Positions 1 to 9,315 of a DNA stretch of 64,000 bases are shown here, piece after piece. The DNA lies in NCBI RefSeq assembly GCF_008632955.1, contig NZ_CP043960.1, positions 344,251-408,250 on the forward strand, read 5' to 3'. Every line of letters begins with the position of its first letter. The first letter of the stretch is position 1. The position numbers and the translations under genes were made by a program. This DNA comes from Streptomyces tendae. GTDB taxonomy: Bacteria > Actinomycetota > Actinomycetes > Streptomycetales > Streptomycetaceae. The notes under the pieces were generated by a model. The model saw nothing but the letters and a program-made list of their open reading frames with translations, searched no databases and was not told the origin of the DNA.

Positions 1-328
1 GGCCTTCCAGCGCATGGTCCAGCGGGCCTGACCACGACCGGTGGGATCGAGCGACATGATCGCCATGTAGACGCACTTCAAGGCGGCGGTCTCGTTCGGG
101 AAGTGGCCGCGCGCCTTGACCGCCCGCCGGATCCTGGCGTTCACGGACTCGATCGCGTTCGTGGTGCAGACGATGCGGCGGATCTCGGTGTCGAAGCGGA
201 GGAACGGGGTGAACTCCTCCCACGCGTTCTCCCAGAGCCGGACGATCGCCGGATACTTCCTGCCCCAGGCGTCTGCGAACTCGGCGAACCGCTCGAGTGC
301 AGAGTCCGTCAAGGTCGGGCTGCTCTGA
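1..328 (-). pseudogene. IS256-family transposase, C-terminal fragment
   Basis: Read on the minus strand, this encodes the C-terminal part of a Mutator/IS256-type transposase, including the motif CTTNAIESVNARIRRAVKAR and then YMAIMSLDPTGRGQARWTMR. The fragment runs off the left edge of the window and has no N-terminal half, because similarity stops near 328 and is followed by unrelated DNA. A second, shorter remnant of the same part of the protein lies near 52.8 kb on the other strand. It is most likely a non-functional IS remnant unless the element continues intact outside the window. Confidence 0.75.
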
Positions 329-475
329 GCAGCCGGCCGCCGCGGAACTCACCCTGCGCCGGTCCATCGCCGCAGCGCGCGGCGGTGAACCGGCACCACC
401 CGGCAGTGGCCCTCTGCCGCACGGCCACGTCGTGGGCCGTGCCCGTCCCGGTACGACACGCCCTCGCCTGCCTGG

Positions 476-1471
476 CTACTTGCGCAGGGCCGCGACGTAC
501 GTGTGGGCCATGAAGTCGATGACCTTGGTCCGCCGGGCGTCGGCCGCGTCGTCCCCGTGCAGCATGAGGGTGCCGTGGGCCTCGCCGTCCACCACGACGA
601 ACTGCTTCTCCTTCGCTGGGGAGGCCTCGTAGACCTCGCGGAGCTGCTTCTCGTGTCTGCCCTGCATGTCCTCGTGCGCGACCATGAAGAGGGAGGGTTG
701 CTCGATGTTCTTCACGGCGGAGACGGCGTCACCGTCACAGCGTGCGGGTGACGACAGGAGCATCAGCCCGACGACGGGAATGCCGCTCCTGACGCCCTCG
801 ACGACGGCGGTGGTCCCGCCGCACGATGCTCCAGCCAGGAACACGTGCCGGGCGGGTAGGAGCTTGAGCTCGTCGAAGGCCGCCCTCATGTCCAATGGGC
901 TGGAGGTGTCCGCCGCCTCGGACGCCACGTAGCCGCGGAACTCCGGGAGGATCACGCGGTATCCGCGCGCGGCCATCTCCTCGGCGAGATCGAGAAAGTT
1001 GCATATCTGTCCGCCGTACTGGTGGCCGAAGTACACGACGTTGGTCCCCTTGCCGAGGATCAGGGTGGAGAGGTGTTTGCCGTCCTTCGTGGTGAGTGTC
1101 CTGACACTGTTCCATAAACGCTTGGGCACACACTTGTTCACCAGCTGACCGGTGGCGGTTCGGGCGGTCAGCCGGGGGTCAGCCGGCTTGTAGGAGGCGG
1201 GGCTCTGTGGTGCCATCGGCTCGTCTGCGGGGGGTTTGGCTGGCTTCGAAGCCGGCTTCGACGGGGCCGCAGCTCCCTGCGTCTGTGGGGAGGCGGGCGG
1301 CGGTGTGTGGTCCGAGGCGCAGCCGCCCAGTGCCGCGACGGCGGCGGCCGCCAGTGCCAGGACACCTGTGTGCCGCACGAATGAGGAGGATGGGGTGGGC
1401 AAGGGCGTTCCTGATCGTTCGAGGGTGGTGGGGGTTTGTTTGCGCAGGCCGACGTGGACGTCCTGGGTCAT
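476..1471 (-). CDS. Secreted alpha/beta-hydrolase lipoprotein
   Basis: This 331-residue protein has a hydrophobic stretch ending in a lipobox (LGGC, Cys51), so it should be exported and lipid-anchored outside the membrane. A Pro/Ala/Lys-rich linker (about 52-95) leads to a hydrolase core. The nucleophile elbow GASCG places the serine at about 216. Candidate acid and base residues are Asp268 and His299 (GEAHG). The substrate cannot be read from the sequence; a small ester or peptide is typical of the fold. The N-region before the hydrophobic core is long, so the true start may lie downstream, though GTG codons there lack a clear ribosome-binding site. It is convergent with nothing on its 3' side and divergent from the two-component genes. 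Confidence 0.7.
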   Translation of the reverse strand: MTQDVHVGLRKQTPTTLERSGTPLPTPSSSFVRHTGVLALAAAAVAALGGCASDHTPPPASPQTQGAAAPSKPASKPAKPPADEPMAPQSPASYKPADPRLTARTATGQLVNKCVPKRLWNSVRTLTTKDGKHLSTLILGKGTNVVYFGHQYGGQICNFLDLAEEMAARGYRVILPEFRGYVASEAADTSSPLDMRAAFDELKLLPARHVFLAGASCGGTTAVVEGVRSGIPVVGLMLLSSPARCDGDAVSAVKNIEQPSLFMVAHEDMQGRHEKQLREVYEASPAKEKQFVVVDGEAHGTLMLHGDDAADARRTKVIDFMAHTYVAALRK

Positions 1472-1697
1472 CGCGCTCGCGGTGAGTGCGGGGCGATGTC
1501 CTCGACACGGTTCTGGAACGCCGGTGGGATATCGGGCTGCACCGGGCCGTACCCGCCACCCGGGGCCGAGTCCGAGGCCGATTGATCACGGAACTGTGGC
1601 GCAGAAATGTGAGGAACTTGTCATGTGGGAGTCAGCAGGAGGTCAGCGTCCCGGTCCCGGGGACTGACGCGGGGTGCCTCTGTCTATTCTCGGCAGG

Positions 1698-2405
1698 GTG
1701 TGCGCATACGTCATGGTCGCGGAGGACGACGCCAAACAGGCCCGTCTCGCCCGTATCTACCTGGAGAGCGAGGGGCATCGCGTGGTGGTCACGTGTGATG
1801 GGCGTGAGGCGCTAGACCACATCCGCCGGGCGGCACCCGACCTCCTGGTCCTGGACGTGATGATGCCGAGGGTGGACGGTCTCGACGTCGTGCGCATCCT
1901 GCGCGCCGAGGACCACCAGCTGCCGGTGCTGATGCTTACCGCGCGGTCAACGGAGGACGACCTGCTTCTCGGGCTGGACCTCGGAGCCGACGACTACCTC
2001 ACCAAGCCCTACAGCCCGCGCGAGCTGGCGGCCAGGGTGCGCACACTGCTGCGCCGCACTCGCCGTCGGACGGCACCCGACGGCGACGCCGCGGTGTTCA
2101 CCGTCGGCGCGGTGATCCTCGACCCGCTGCGGCACACGGCGACGGTCGATGGACGCCACGTGGACTTCACGTCCGCGGAGTTCCGGCTCCTGTGCGCGAT
2201 GGCCGCCCAGCCGGAGCGTGTGTTCAGCCGCGGCCAGCTCCTGGAGGAACTGCACGGCATCGACCGCTTCGTCTCCAGCCGCGCCGTTGACACGCACATA
2301 ATGAACCTGCGCAAGAAGATCGAGACGTCGCCGGGACGGCCTAGCCGGCTGATCACGGTGTACGGCGTGGGCTACAAACTCACTGCCGGAACCTGCCATG
2401 GATGA
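1698..2405 (+). CDS. OmpR/PhoB-type response regulator
   Basis: Two-domain response regulator of about 235 residues. The receiver domain shows the acidic pair in VAEDDAKQ, the phospho-acceptor in LLVLDVMMP (Asp53 from this start), a conserved Thr in LMLTAR and Lys in LTKPYSP. The C-terminal half is a winged-helix DNA-binding domain (VFSRGQLLEEL, SRAVDTHIMNLRKKI, YGVGYKL). I chose the GTG that begins VCAYVMVAEDD because receiver domains normally start just before this strand; an upstream in-frame GTG at 1674 would add eight residues. It overlaps the downstream kinase gene by 8 bp, so the two are translationally coupled and form a cognate pair. The signal is unknown. Confidence 0.9.
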   Translation: MCAYVMVAEDDAKQARLARIYLESEGHRVVVTCDGREALDHIRRAAPDLLVLDVMMPRVDGLDVVRILRAEDHQLPVLMLTARSTEDDLLLGLDLGADDYLTKPYSPRELAARVRTLLRRTRRRTAPDGDAAVFTVGAVILDPLRHTATVDGRHVDFTSAEFRLLCAMAAQPERVFSRGQLLEELHGIDRFVSSRAVDTHIMNLRKKIETSPGRPSRLITVYGVGYKLTAGTCHG

Positions 2406-4233
2406 CCGCCGTCCCATGCGGGGACGGTGGCGATGTGCCGCCCGGCGCACGGGTTGCCGCGGACTTCTGGTGCGGCTGCTGACCGTCTCCGCCCTCGTCG
2501 CCGTCTGTTCGGTCGCGGCCACCACATGGATCGCCGTCCGGACGACCTCGGGAGCGATCAAGAAGCAGCAAGGGCAGCTCCTCGCCGACGACACTCTGCT
2601 GCTGGACGTGCTGACCGGTTACGCGGCCACCCATGCGAACTGGGACGGCGTCGCACCCGTCGTACGCGACCTGGCGCACCGGACGGGCCGCCGGGTCGCC
2701 CTCACCACCCAGAACGGTGCCCTGATTGCGGACAGCTCACCGCAGTCGGGGGCGCTGCCAGAGCAGGCGTGGGCGATCGTCGATCCCCTCTCCGTCAACC
2801 GGGCCGATCCCATCGACCCCCGGGCCACCGGTCCGTTCCGGCTGACGGGGCGGGAGCGCAGGACCCTGGAGGGCTATGCCCTCCAGCAGGTCCAGTGCCT
2901 GCGCGGCTTGGGAGTGGAGACAGCCGTGGCGTACACCCCGAGTGGCCGGCCCACCATCCGCACCTTCACCGCCTCGAACGACGATTCCGCAGCGGTCTGC
3001 GACAGCGGTCGGCTGGCGCGCCCCACCCCTACGGAACGCATCGCACTGCGACGCCTCGACTCGCTGGTCAACGGCTGTCTCCATCACACCGGCCTGACAG
3101 CCGTGGAGGTGCTCCCCGACTTCTCCTGGCGTCAGGCTCCGACCGAGCCGGGGCCGGCCAGTAAGGGCGGCGCCCGGCAGATCCAGCCTTGCATCACGGA
3201 GGGTCGCAAGACCCTGCTGCGCGCGTGTGTGTCACCGCCAGCCCGGCTGTTCTTCGCCTCGCCGGAGACCACCTCGCAGCGATTTCGGCCGTCCGGCACC
3301 AATCTCGCGCGCGTCGCCGGTGCCGCAGGCCTCGTGCTTGTCCTCGCGTTTGGCGTCAGCGTCCTGGCCGCCACACGGCTCGTCCGTCCTCTGCACGCGC
3401 TCACCGCCGCGGCACAGCGGCTCAAGGACGGGGACGACACGGTACGCGTTCCCATCACCACGAGCGATGAGATCGGGCGGCTGACCGAGACGTTCAATGA
3501 CATGGCCGCCCACCGCAACCGGCTGGAGCAGGAGCGCCGGGCCATGGTCGGTGACGTCGCCCATGAGCTGCGGACCCCTCTGAGCAACATCCGCGGCTGG
3601 GTGGAGGCTGCCCAGGACGGACACACCCCGGCGGACGAAGAGTTCCTCAGCTCCTTGCACGAGGAGGCGGTCCTGCTCCAGCACGTCATCGACGACCTGC
3701 AGGACCTGGCCGCGGCGGAGGCGGGGCGGCTGCGGCTGCATCCGGAGCAGTTTGAAGCGGGTGAGCTGATCGCCCAGATCGCCACAGCCCACCGGGCGCA
3801 GGCCGACGCCGCGGGTGTCCGCCTCACAGCGACCGCGCCGGCCGAGTGTTGGCTCCACGGCGATCCCGTCCGGCTGCGGCAGGCTGTGGGCAACCTGGTC
3901 TCCAACGCGGTCCGCCATACGCCGCCGGGGGGCTCGGTTGACGTGCGGCTCATGATCGCTGCCGACGCCGCGGTCATCGAGGTGGCGGATACGGGTACGG
4001 GGATATCGCCGCAGGACCTGCCTCGCGTGTTCGACCGTTTCTGGCGCGCCGACAAGTCACGCAGCCGCGACACCGGCGGCAGCGGGCTGGGTCTGGCGAT
4101 CGTGCGGAAGCTGACGGAGGCGCACGGTGGCAACGTTGGCGTCCGCAGCGAGGTCGGAATCGGTACGACATTCACGCTGCGCCTGCCTGAGGCAGCCGTC
4201 GAGCAACGGACTGTCCAGAGCTCCGGTGCCTGA
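2398..4233 (+). CDS. Membrane sensor histidine kinase
   Basis: A 611-residue class I sensor kinase. A first membrane helix lies near residues 23-47, followed by a roughly 250-residue extracellular sensor with several cysteines and a second helix near 302-325. A HAMP linker follows, then the dimerisation/phosphoacceptor helix with DVAHELRTPLSNI (His389). The ATPase domain has an N-box (VGNLVSNAVRH), DTGTGI, and G-boxes ending GGSGLGLAIVRK. It should autophosphorylate and pass the phosphate to the response regulator encoded just upstream, whose stop codon it overlaps. The large periplasmic-type sensor with cysteines suggests an extracytoplasmic cue. The 3' neighbour is convergent. Confidence 0.9.
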   Translation: MDDRRPMRGRWRCAARRTGCRGLLVRLLTVSALVAVCSVAATTWIAVRTTSGAIKKQQGQLLADDTLLLDVLTGYAATHANWDGVAPVVRDLAHRTGRRVALTTQNGALIADSSPQSGALPEQAWAIVDPLSVNRADPIDPRATGPFRLTGRERRTLEGYALQQVQCLRGLGVETAVAYTPSGRPTIRTFTASNDDSAAVCDSGRLARPTPTERIALRRLDSLVNGCLHHTGLTAVEVLPDFSWRQAPTEPGPASKGGARQIQPCITEGRKTLLRACVSPPARLFFASPETTSQRFRPSGTNLARVAGAAGLVLVLAFGVSVLAATRLVRPLHALTAAAQRLKDGDDTVRVPITTSDEIGRLTETFNDMAAHRNRLEQERRAMVGDVAHELRTPLSNIRGWVEAAQDGHTPADEEFLSSLHEEAVLLQHVIDDLQDLAAAEAGRLRLHPEQFEAGELIAQIATAHRAQADAAGVRLTATAPAECWLHGDPVRLRQAVGNLVSNAVRHTPPGGSVDVRLMIAADAAVIEVADTGTGISPQDLPRVFDRFWRADKSRSRDTGGSGLGLAIVRKLTEAHGGNVGVRSEVGIGTTFTLRLPEAAVEQRTVQSSGA

Positions 4234-4253
4234 GCGCCTACCCGTCGCCGACG

Positions 4254-5573
4254 TCACTTCGGAACGAACGCGGAGACCTCCACCGACACGGCTGGGCCCA
4301 GAGGGTGAGTCTCGCCGTTCAGGACGGGGGTCGATGTCGGGTCGCCGGTGAGGTAGTGCTGGAAGAATGCCGCGGCGTACGTCGTGAGGGCATGGCGCTG
4401 GGTGGTCTCGGACAGTTGGGGGATGTCGGTGGCGTCATCGGCGTCACTCACGCAGGTGCCGGTCGGGCCGTTGTGCCGTGCGTCGTCCGCCGCGCCCGAC
4501 ACTCCGCTGCTTGGGGACCAGCGGGTGTTGAAGAAGTTATGGTTCCCGCCGCCCAGGTGGACGGTGCGGACGACGGCGCGCTGATCCGGCCGTGCGATCG
4601 CTTCTTTGTAGAAGTAGTCGCCCTCGGAGATGCTGCTGAACCCTCCACGGTCACAGGTGCCGAAGGTGTTCATGAACGGGATGTCTGGAGCGGTGAGGTA
4701 CTGATCAGGTGTTCCGTCACCGAGGATCGCCGAGGCGAGCGGCAGAACTGCCCTGATCCGGACACCGTCCGGCCAGTCCTTGCGGTTGGTCGTGGAGGAG
4801 TGCCACTGGACGGCGGCGCCTCCCCGCGAGTGCCCGATCGTGCCGACGTCCTTTATATCGAGCCGGCCCCGGAAGTCGACGGAGACGGGCTGCCGTGTCC
4901 CGGGGCGGGTGAACCTTCCGGCGAGGGGACCGGTTCCCCGCTGGGCGAGCTGAGCCCACATCGCGAGGTGTCGGTTGACGAGAGCGGCGCGTGCACTCAT
5001 GTCGTCGTTGCCGAACAGGCCAGCGGCGTTGATGCCGTCGGCGCTGATGGACACGGTGACGATGCCCTGCCTGGCTAGTCGCTCTCCGAGGTAGTCGTAG
5101 CCGCGGTAGCTCGCCAGTGGGACGGCGCCGTCCCGGCATGGCCACTGGTTGAGGTAGCCGGCCTGTCTGACGATCTCGGCCTCGTCGCCGGCCTCCTGTG
5201 CCTTCTGCAGTGCGGTCCACGCCTGTCGGTCGTCGCAGGAGTTCGCCAGCCCGTGCAGGATGACCACAACCGGGTGCCTGCCGGTGCCGGGAGAGTTGGG
5301 ATAGTGCACGATTCCGGTGAGTTCGGAGCGAGCGCCTTCAGAGCCTGGGACGGCGAAGGTGCGGTCGCCCAGGTGGTATTCGGCACTGCTGACAACGGCG
5401 CTCGGCGCTTTCACCGAGGTGGTGTGTGTGGGCATCACGGCCGCCGGTTCCTGGGTGGCAGAGGCGGCGCCGGCGGGTGCGAGCAGTGTCACGCCTGCGA
5501 GCAGGGCGGCGGCCGACGACCGGAGGCTGGTGCGCGAGCCGGCTCGCGAGGGGTGTGCGCGGTATGCAGGCAT
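4254..5573 (-). CDS. Secreted alpha/beta hydrolase
   Basis: A 439-residue exported hydrolase. I chose the ATG at 5573 because AAGGGA lies a few bases upstream and the protein then begins with a typical signal peptide: an Arg-containing N-region, a hydrophobic core LAGVTLLAPAG and an Ala-X-Ala end near residue 39. The catalytic elbow is GHSRG (Ser249), with a likely catalytic His in GGGNHNF (about 345), and the oxyanion region is VVILHGLANS. The overall plan resembles secreted lipase/PET-hydrolase-like enzymes, but the substrate is not evident. It is convergent with the histidine kinase gene, with about 20 bp between the stops. Confidence 0.75.
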   Translation of the reverse strand: MPAYRAHPSRAGSRTSLRSSAAALLAGVTLLAPAGAASATQEPAAVMPTHTTSVKAPSAVVSSAEYHLGDRTFAVPGSEGARSELTGIVHYPNSPGTGRHPVVVILHGLANSCDDRQAWTALQKAQEAGDEAEIVRQAGYLNQWPCRDGAVPLASYRGYDYLGERLARQGIVTVSISADGINAAGLFGNDDMSARAALVNRHLAMWAQLAQRGTGPLAGRFTRPGTRQPVSVDFRGRLDIKDVGTIGHSRGGAAVQWHSSTTNRKDWPDGVRIRAVLPLASAILGDGTPDQYLTAPDIPFMNTFGTCDRGGFSSISEGDYFYKEAIARPDQRAVVRTVHLGGGNHNFFNTRWSPSSGVSGAADDARHNGPTGTCVSDADDATDIPQLSETTQRHALTTYAAAFFQHYLTGDPTSTPVLNGETHPLGPAVSVEVSAFVPK

Positions 5574-5726
5574 ACGGTCCCTTTTCGATGAGGCATGGAG
5601 TCTCGTATGGCGGGACCGGCAGGTCGAGAGCCAGGGCCGATCCGCAGCGGGGTGAGTATGCGGGAGGAATGTCAGCGACCTGTTTGCCTCCTGCCAGCTT
5701 CTTGTGACTGGTGCGCTCCGCAACCG

Positions 5727-5755
5727 TTGACATGTTGAGCGCGCCTTTCCATACT
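5727..5755 (+). promoter_or_regulatory. Sigma70-type promoter for the ligase/nitrilase operon
   Basis: A perfect -35 hexamer TTGACA (5727-5732) is followed after 17 bp by CATACT (5750-5755), a fair -10 match, pointing toward the glutamine-synthetase-like gene. The predicted leader is about 300 nt. The -10 abuts a GntR-type palindrome. This is inferred from sequence only. Confidence 0.5.
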
Positions 5756-5765
5756 GGTCTGACCA
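5755..5765. promoter_or_regulatory. FCD-GntR-type operator, site 1
   Basis: TGGTCTGACCA is a near-perfect palindrome of the TNGTCNGACNA form recognised by FadR/FCD-subfamily GntR repressors. It overlaps the -10 region of the candidate operon promoter, an ideal repression position. A related site (9/11 identical) precedes the GntR gene at the operon end. Confidence 0.5.
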
Positions 5766-6063
5766 CTAGATGACCTGACCAAAGACGGACAGTGCACGCG
5801 AAACTCTGGATCGTCCACCCCCGGTGACGTCCGGATGTGAGGCATTGGGGCGGTGCGGGGGAATCGGCCGGGAACACGCCCTCCGCGGAGCCTGGCGCTG
5901 GGCTCATCCGGTGATCTCGGCTACGGCCAGCTCAGCGATGAGGGAACCGAGTGAACCGGAAGGCCACGTCACGAGATGCCGTCGCCCTTGACCGACGGAC
6001 GCATTCCAATGGCATCAGTACGCCTCCCGCGAATCGGCCGCAAGGCAGAGACTAGGAGTGAAG

Positions 6064-7497
6064 ATGGGTTCTTCATTCATTCGGAGCCACGACTTGTGGT
6101 CAGAGGAGCAGCAAGAGGCCGCGGAGCGCATTTCCACGGAAGTCGCCGAGCAGAAGCTGCGCCAGGTGCGACTCAGTTGGAGTGATCAGCATGGCATCCT
6201 GCGAGGCAAGACCTTGGAGGTGAATCACTTCTTGTCGGTGCTCCGCAACGGCAAGGACTTCCAGACGGCGACACTGATCTTCGACACGACGAACCACCCC
6301 GTCGTACCCCCCTTTGGTGCCAACGCGCTCGGGGATCCTCGGATGACGGGGCTGCCCGACGGTGTCCTGGTCCCGGACCCGACGACCTTCACCCTGCTTC
6401 CCTGGCTCGACCGGACCGGTTGGATTCTCGCGAACATGCACTACCGGACGGGCGAACTCGTTCCGTTCGACACTCGAGGAATTCTGCAAACACAGCTCGG
6501 TCATCTCGCGGACGACGGATACTCCTATGTCGCCGGCATCGAGATGGAGTTCTACCTCACTCGCATCGAGGATCCTCGCCTGTCCTTCGAGGACTGCGGT
6601 CAACCCGCAGCGCCGCCCACGGTCAGCGCGGTCTCGCACGGATTCCAGTACCTCACCGAAATGCGAGGTGATGAGATCGGCGACATTCTCGACGTGTTGC
6701 GTGACAACATCGTAGCCCTCGGAATGCCCCTGGCGACCGTCGAGGATGAATGGGGGCCGGGCCAGTGCGAAGTCACCTTCGAACCGCTGCCGGGTCTTGA
6801 GGCCGCCGACACGGTCGTCCTGCTGCGCAGTGCGGTCAAGCAGCTGTGCCGGCGCAACGGCTACCACGCCACTTTCATGTCCCGCCCGGCCTTCCCAAAC
6901 GCCTTCTCAAGCGGTTGGCACCTCCACCAGTCACTGGCCACGGCACACGCCGGCAACAGCTTCGCAGGCGACGAGGAGAGCGCCCTGTCCCCGACCGGAA
7001 CCCACTTCATGGGCGGACTGCTCGCACACGCCCGTGCCTGTTCCCTGCTCACCACCCCCACCGTCAACGGCTACAAGCGATACCGGCCCGACTCCTTCGC
7101 CCCGAACCGGGTGACCTGGGCCGAGGAGAACCGCGGCGCCCTCGTCAGAGTGGCCGGCGGACGAGGCGACGCCAATACCCATCTGGAGAACCGGGTGGGC
7201 GAACCGGCCGCCAACCCCTACCTCTACCTGGCCTCACAGATCATCAGTGGCCGCGACGGCCTGCACAACAAGCTCCCCCCGGGGCCGTCGGCCGACGAGC
7301 CCTATCTCGCCGACGCGCCCTCGCTGCCCGCCAGCCTGGAGCAGGCCATCCCGCTGTTCCGGCAGAGCGAACTGCTGCGCCGGGAGCTTGGGACCCCGTT
7401 CGTGGACTACCTCGCACTGGTCAAGCAGCACGAGGTGAACCGCTTCAACGCAGCTGTGACTGACTGGGAGCAGCGTGAGTACTTCGAGGTCTACTGA
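6064..7497 (+). CDS. Glutamine-synthetase-like gamma-glutamyl ligase
   Basis: A 477-residue protein of the glutamine synthetase fold, in the branch that ligates glutamate to amines (PuuA, IpuC and aniline-type TdnQ are family examples). Visible signatures are GIEMEFYLTR, a metal/glutamate segment VEDEWGPGQCEVTFEP, GWHLHQS and HLENRVGEPAANPYLY in the ATP/Arg region. I prefer ATG 6064, five bases after AGGAG (6054-6058); a GTG at 6058 overlaps that site. The next gene starts inside its 3' end. The context (nitrilase, amidotransferase, FCD-GntR regulator) argues for catabolism of an amine- or nitrile-bearing compound rather than nitrogen assimilation. The substrate is unknown. Confidence 0.85.
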   Translation: MGSSFIRSHDLWSEEQQEAAERISTEVAEQKLRQVRLSWSDQHGILRGKTLEVNHFLSVLRNGKDFQTATLIFDTTNHPVVPPFGANALGDPRMTGLPDGVLVPDPTTFTLLPWLDRTGWILANMHYRTGELVPFDTRGILQTQLGHLADDGYSYVAGIEMEFYLTRIEDPRLSFEDCGQPAAPPTVSAVSHGFQYLTEMRGDEIGDILDVLRDNIVALGMPLATVEDEWGPGQCEVTFEPLPGLEAADTVVLLRSAVKQLCRRNGYHATFMSRPAFPNAFSSGWHLHQSLATAHAGNSFAGDEESALSPTGTHFMGGLLAHARACSLLTTPTVNGYKRYRPDSFAPNRVTWAEENRGALVRVAGGRGDANTHLENRVGEPAANPYLYLASQIISGRDGLHNKLPPGPSADEPYLADAPSLPASLEQAIPLFRQSELLRRELGTPFVDYLALVKQHEVNRFNAAVTDWEQREYFEVY

Positions 7498-8569
7498 CAG
7501 GGGCAACGGCGGCCTTGACGCTCCCGAGTTGTCGTTGCTGGCCCGCATCTGCATCCCCGACCCCGATCCCCGTACGACGCTGACCGTGGCGGCAGCGCAG
7601 CTCGGCGGTCCGTGGCTGGACATCGACGCCCGGATGAAGCGGCTCGTTCATGCAGCGGAACGCGCCGCAGCCGAAGGCGCGCAGTTGCTCGGGACCCCGG
7701 AGACGTATCTCTCCGGCTATCCGTTCTGGCTCACCCGCACTCACGGGGCCCGGTTCGACGATTCGGACCAGAAGGCTTGCTACGCCGCCTACCTCGACAG
7801 TGCTATCGAAGTGGGCGGGCCCGAACACCGTGAACTCGAGCAACTGGCCGCCGACCTCTCCCTCGCCCTCGTGGTCGGGGTGAGCGAACGAGGACGGGGC
7901 ACTGCCAGCGGCTCCGTCTTCTGCAGCATCCTCACCCTGCACCCCAAGGAAGGCCTGGTGGGACATCATCGCAAACTCGTACCAACCTATGATGAACGCC
8001 TGGTGTGGGCACAGGGTGACGGGGCCGGACTTCGCACCCACGTGGTGGGCCCGGCGCGAGTAGGAGCATTGAACTGCTGGGAGAATTGGATGCCGCAGGC
8101 CCGGCACGCGCTGTACTGCGACGGTGAACAGGTGCATGTCGGCTCGTGGCCCGGCGCTAGCAGGATCAGTGCCGACGTCACACGATTCACCGCGCAGGAG
8201 GGCCGCGTCTTCGCCATGGCGGTCTCCGGCGTACTTCGGCCGGACGACGTGCCCGACACCTTCCCTCTCGCGGCCGACATACGTGCCAACTCCGAGGCGA
8301 TGCCCTTTGACGGCGGTTCGTGCGTCGCTGCACCGGACGGAACCTGGGTGGTGCCGCCGGTGGTCGGTGCTGAGGGCGTGATCGTGGCGGACCTGGACCT
8401 CGGCTGGATCTCCCGGGAGCGCCTCAACTTCGACCCGACAGGGCACTACAGCCGGCCCGACGTTTTCGGCGTCACCGTGGACCGCCGGCGTCATGAAGCC
8501 GGCCTCTTCATCGACGGGGGACCCGCCGCGCCCAGGGGCATGGACGCGGGGTCAGGAGGTGATCCGTGA
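7475..8569 (+). CDS. Nitrilase
   Basis: A 364-residue carbon-nitrogen hydrolase of the true nitrilase branch, which converts a nitrile to acid plus ammonia. The catalytic triad is readable: Glu76 in GTPETYLSGYPFW, Lys167 in HHRKLVPTYDE and Cys201 in ALNCWENWMP; the CWEN(Y/W)MP signature is characteristic of nitrilases rather than amidases. It starts (GTG, preceded by GGGAG) 23 bp inside the ligase gene and its stop overlaps the amidotransferase start, so the three are co-translated. The N-terminus has about 30 extra residues before the first strand, so a later start is possible. Confidence 0.85.
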   Translation: MSTSRSTDRGNGGLDAPELSLLARICIPDPDPRTTLTVAAAQLGGPWLDIDARMKRLVHAAERAAAEGAQLLGTPETYLSGYPFWLTRTHGARFDDSDQKACYAAYLDSAIEVGGPEHRELEQLAADLSLALVVGVSERGRGTASGSVFCSILTLHPKEGLVGHHRKLVPTYDERLVWAQGDGAGLRTHVVGPARVGALNCWENWMPQARHALYCDGEQVHVGSWPGASRISADVTRFTAQEGRVFAMAVSGVLRPDDVPDTFPLAADIRANSEAMPFDGGSCVAAPDGTWVVPPVVGAEGVIVADLDLGWISRERLNFDPTGHYSRPDVFGVTVDRRRHEAGLFIDGGPAAPRGMDAGSGGDP

Positions 8570-9258
8570 TGCGTAACGACGGAAGGGTCCTGGTCCTACA
8601 GCACCAGGACGACGACCCGCCGGGCAACCTTGCTCTGTGGCTAGACGACGAGGGCATCGACTGGCAGTTGGTCGATCTTGCCGCCGATGAGTTGCCGCCG
8701 CTTGCACGACACCGGGCGCTCGTCGTCCTTGGGAGCCGGGAGTCCGTCCTCGATCCGGTCGAGCCCTGGGCGTTGCCGGAGCGTGCGTTCGTTCGTGCGC
8801 AAACCAAGATGGGCACCCCGGTGCTCGGCATCTGCTACGGGGCCCAGTTGCTGGCCCAGATACTCGGTGGCGCGGTGCACCGTTCCTCCCAACCGGAACA
8901 CGGCTGGACCGAGATCACGCCCGTGCACCCGGAAGCACCCTTCGCGGAGGCTGTTCGGGGGTGCTGGTTCGAGTGGCACGAGGATGGAATCTCACTCCCG
9001 CCGCACGCGACCCTCATTGCCGAAAACCAGCACGTTCAGGCATTCGGCCATGGTCGTCATCTCGGGGTGCAGTTCCACCCCGAGATCACGTCCGGGCTGA
9101 TTCATGCATGGATGGTGTCCGAGCGACGGCAACGAAAGGTCGCAAAAGTGGGGGGCAGGCCCGAGCAGATACTCGAGGCAACCCACACACTGCATCGGAG
9201 CGCCGAACAGGCCGCTCGACGACTCTACCGCGCATTTCTGGACGGCGCGGACGGCTGA
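8566..9258 (+). CDS. Class I glutamine amidotransferase-like hydrolase
   Basis: A 230-residue stand-alone class I glutamine amidotransferase domain with a complete triad: Cys90 in GICYGAQLL, His171 and Glu173 in QFHPEIT. Stand-alone members next to glutamyl ligases act as gamma-glutamyl hydrolases (compare PuuD, TdnT), so removal of the glutamyl tag is the likely job. The start is set by an exceptionally strong site, AGGAGGTGATCC (8554-8565), followed directly by GTG 8566 and ATG 8569; either may be used. It overlaps the nitrilase stop. Confidence 0.8.
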   Translation: MMRNDGRVLVLQHQDDDPPGNLALWLDDEGIDWQLVDLAADELPPLARHRALVVLGSRESVLDPVEPWALPERAFVRAQTKMGTPVLGICYGAQLLAQILGGAVHRSSQPEHGWTEITPVHPEAPFAEAVRGCWFEWHEDGISLPPHATLIAENQHVQAFGHGRHLGVQFHPEITSGLIHAWMVSERRQRKVAKVGGRPEQILEATHTLHRSAEQAARRLYRAFLDGADG

Positions 9259-9315
9259 GCAGGATCGCTACCGTCCGGGGCACCGCCGGAGCGAGCGTTA
9301 CCTGGGACGGCGGTA

